Below, piece by piece: positions 5,835 through 7,444 of a DNA stretch of 7,444 nt (within the stretch, counting starts at the first letter, position 1; every line of letters begins with the position of its first letter). The notes below the pieces were generated by a model that ran no database searches, had not been told where the DNA came from, and saw only the letters and a list, made by a program, of their open reading frames with translations. The translations under genes and the position numbers were made by a program. The DNA is from Bacillota bacterium (GTDB taxonomy: Bacteria; Bacillota; Clostridia; Oscillospirales; Acutalibacteraceae): positions 1 to 7,444 of the forward strand of contig JAEZJA010000184.1 of NCBI GenBank assembly GCA_023415895.1, given 5' to 3'.

Positions 5835-6855
5835 CGGTGATCACCTCAAAGGCGGCCGCGCGAAGCAGCCGATTATAAACCGCAAGCCCTATTCCTTGGG
5901 AGGAGGGACAGGCACAATATACCGTTTTGGCCCCCAGCTCATCCAATCGGCGCAGCGCCTCAAACACCTGATGCGCCTGCGCGGCGGCATCCTCACGCCC
6001 GCCGTAGGTGAGAAAGGGGACGGTCAGCTCATGCTGTTCTCCGTCGAAACACATGGCCATCACGCCGTCACCCGCATGGGCATTGACGTATTCGCGGTAG
6101 TCGGAGGGTGAGCCCTTAATCAATACTACGTGCGCCTTGGGCGCATAATGCTTATATTTCATACCCGGGGAGGCCGCTTTTGCCCCCTCGGCAAGCTTGG
6201 CCGTCACAGCGGGATTGACCGCCACCTCTCCCACCGCATCGCGCAGCATCTCCAGCGTGATGCCCCCCGGACGCAGGAGACAGGGAACGTCTCCCGTCAT
6301 ATCGACCACCGTGGATTCCACGCCGACCGCGCATTCGCCGCCGTCCACAATAGCCGGGATGCGGCCGTGGAGATCGGCATAGACATGTGCCGCCGTTGTG
6401 GGACTGGGGCTGCCCGACAAATTGGCCGAGGGAGCCGCCAGCGGCACACCAGACGCCCGGATGATCGCGCGGGCATCGGGGTGGGAGGGCATACGCACCG
6501 CCACAGTGGGCAACCCGGCGGTGACTTCATACGGAATGCCGTCGGCATGGCGGAAGATCATCGTCAGCGGTCCCGGCCAATAAAGGCGGGCAAGCGTAAG
6601 CGCCGCATCCGAAATGTTCATCACAAGGGGAGAGAGCTCCTCCATGCAGGTGATGTGAACAATCAGGGGGTTATCCTGCGGACGACCCTTGGCTTCAAAG
6701 ATATGGCTGACCGCCACACCGTCGAGCGCGTTGGCGGCCAGTCCGTAAACCGTTTCGGTCGGAATGCCTACGAGCTCGCCCGCACGCAGCAGCGCGCCCG
6801 CTTCGGCTATGCCCTCGGCATCCGCTTTCAGAATTCTTGTAACAACCTGCTTCAT
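5827..6855 (-). CDS. tsaC: L-threonylcarbamoyladenylate synthase (Sua5/YwlC type)
   Basis: The enzyme makes threonylcarbamoyl-AMP from threonine, bicarbonate and ATP, the first step of the t6A modification at position 37 of ANN-decoding tRNAs. At 342 residues it is the long Sua5 form, not the short TsaC form. The YrdC-like catalytic domain spans about 10-195, with [14 protein letters not shown] at 32-45, KGRPQDNPL at 56-64, RMPSHPDA at 121-128, PSANLSG at 142-148 and ESTVVDMT at 180-187. The conserved linker [13 protein letters not shown] (229-241) leads to the C-terminal Sua5 domain (about 242-342), which ends with a typical NRLLRAA segment. The ATG overlaps the prfA stop as ATGA, and GGGAG at 6863-6867 sits seven bases upstream, so translation is likely coupled to prfA. 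The symbol sua5 or ywlC would be equally apt. Confidence 0.96.
   Translation of the reverse strand: MKQVVTRILKADAEGIAEAGALLRAGELVGIPTETVYGLAANALDGVAVSHIFEAKGRPQDNPLIVHITCMEELSPLVMNISDAALTLARLYWPGPLTMIFRHADGIPYEVTAGLPTVAVRMPSHPDARAIIRASGVPLAAPSANLSGSPSPTTAAHVYADLHGRIPAIVDGGECAVGVESTVVDMTGDVPCLLRPGGITLEMLRDAVGEVAVNPAVTAKLAEGAKAASPGMKYKHYAPKAHVVLIKGSPSDYREYVNAHAGDGVMAMCFDGEQHELTVPFLTYGGREDAAAQAHQVFEALRRLDELGAKTVYCACPSSQGIGLAVYNRLLRAAAFEVITVD
5842..5847 (-). promoter_or_regulatory. Ribosome binding site supporting the TTG start of coaE
   Basis: GAGGTG on the minus strand lies within the last codons of tsaC, seven bases before the TTG at 5834. This spacing is ideal and supports a non-ATG start. 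Confidence 0.65.
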
Positions 6856-7444
6856 GACGCATCTCCCGCCGCTTGCAGCTTCTCAGCCCGGTCGGCGGTG
6901 ATCAGAGCGTCGATCAGTTCATCGATATTGCCGTTCATAATGCTGTCAATCTGATAGAGGGTCAGGCCGATGCGGTGATCGGTGACGCGTCCCTGCGGAA
7001 AGTTATAGGTGCGGATGCGCTCACTGCGGTCGCCTGTTCCGACTTGGGAACGGCGGTTGGCCGCGATGGCCGATGTCTGCGCCTCCTGTTCCTTCTCATA
7101 CAGACGGGAGCGCAGAACCTTCATGGCTTTATCCTTATTCTTATACTGGCTTCGTTCGTCCTGGCATTCGACCACCATGCCGGTGGACAGGTGGGTGATG
7201 CGGATAGCGGAGGAAGTCTTGTTGATGTGCTGGCCGCCTGCGCCGCTTGATCGGTAGGTGTCAATTTTGAGATCGGCGGGGTTAATGTCCACCTCAACGT
7301 CGTCCACTTCGGGCAGCACCGCCACGGTCGCCGTGGAGGTATGGATACGCCCGCCCGCCTCGGTTTCGGGCACACGCTGCACACGATGCACGCCGCTTTC
7401 AAATTTGAAGCGGCTGTAAGCGCCGTCGCCGATGATCGTAAAGC
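6852..7444 (-). CDS. prfA: Peptide chain release factor 1 (partial, N-terminus off window)
   Basis: RF1 reads UAA and UAG in the ribosomal A site and triggers peptide release. The window carries the last 197 codons; the frame stays open to base 7444, so roughly 160 N-terminal residues of a normal 355-360 are missing. Visible parts include [15 protein letters not shown], where PET is the RF1-type P-x-T anticodon-like motif (RF2 has SPF). The catalytic [10 protein letters not shown] loop has its GGQ at 7230-7238, and [17 protein letters not shown] is also RF1-like. The C-terminal domain is ordinary. The GTG at 7391 (HRVQR...) is an internal valine, not the start. The TGA stop overlaps the tsaC ATG by 4 bases. 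The partner methyltransferase gene prmC is not between prfA and tsaC; if linked, it would lie beyond the right edge. Confidence 0.97.
   Translation of the reverse strand, partial: FTIIGDGAYSRFKFESGVHRVQRVPETEAGGRIHTSTATVAVLPEVDDVEVDINPADLKIDTYRSSGAGGQHINKTSSAIRITHLSTGMVVECQDERSQYKNKDKAMKVLRSRLYEKEQEAQTSAIAANRRSQVGTGDRSERIRTYNFPQGRVTDHRIGLTLYQIDSIMNGNIDELIDALITADRAEKLQAAGDAS

Noticed and set aside
6130..6954. 274-residue plus-strand open frame opposite tsaC and prfA
   Set aside because: It is antisense to two well-recognised genes, has Arg/His-rich low-meaning content and no ribosome site.

Overview
This is an ordinary chromosomal stretch of a Clostridia-type Firmicute, probably from the Oscillospiraceae/Ruminococcaceae side. 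That placement is inferred from the protein flavour (a XerC-type recombinase, an M18 aminopeptidase and a 7TM-GGDEF receptor of the kinds common there), from strong AGGAGG-type ribosome sites, and from a prfA/tsaC/coaE cluster. The six complete genes and the partial prfA end in TGA or TAA; none ends in TAG. All read cleanly in the standard bacterial code. I see no rRNA, tRNA, CRISPR array, insertion sequence or phage gene.

Layout. Bases 1-114 hold a probable sigma-A promoter and leader. Bases 115-1104 (+) encode a XerC/XerD-family tyrosine recombinase. A 239-base gap follows, with an extended -10 promoter and a strong ribosome site, and then a 563-residue membrane diguanylate cyclase (1344-3035, +). 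A perfect 17-bp hairpin at 3048-3086 closes this gene and also closes the convergent operon from the right. That operon runs on the minus strand from the right edge: prfA (release factor 1, N-terminus outside the window), tsaC/sua5 (tRNA t6A synthesis), coaE (last step of CoA synthesis), a small membrane-anchored lytic transglycosylase, and an M18 zinc aminopeptidase. Successive genes overlap by 4, 8 and 20 bases, and the last is separated by 31 bases, so they are probably co-transcribed.

Function. The minus-strand operon is housekeeping: translation termination, tRNA modification for accurate ANN decoding, cofactor supply, peptidoglycan cleavage and peptide turnover. The plus-strand pair is less constrained. 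The recombinase looks like a chromosomal XerC-type enzyme rather than part of a visible mobile element. The cyclase looks like a surface receptor that turns an unknown extracellular signal into c-di-GMP and lacks the usual product-inhibition motif. I found no clearly new system. The points most worth checking are the I-site-less cyclase, a cluster of TATCGT motifs around the recombinase promoter, and two start codons (coaE and the recombinase) that appear to be TTG.
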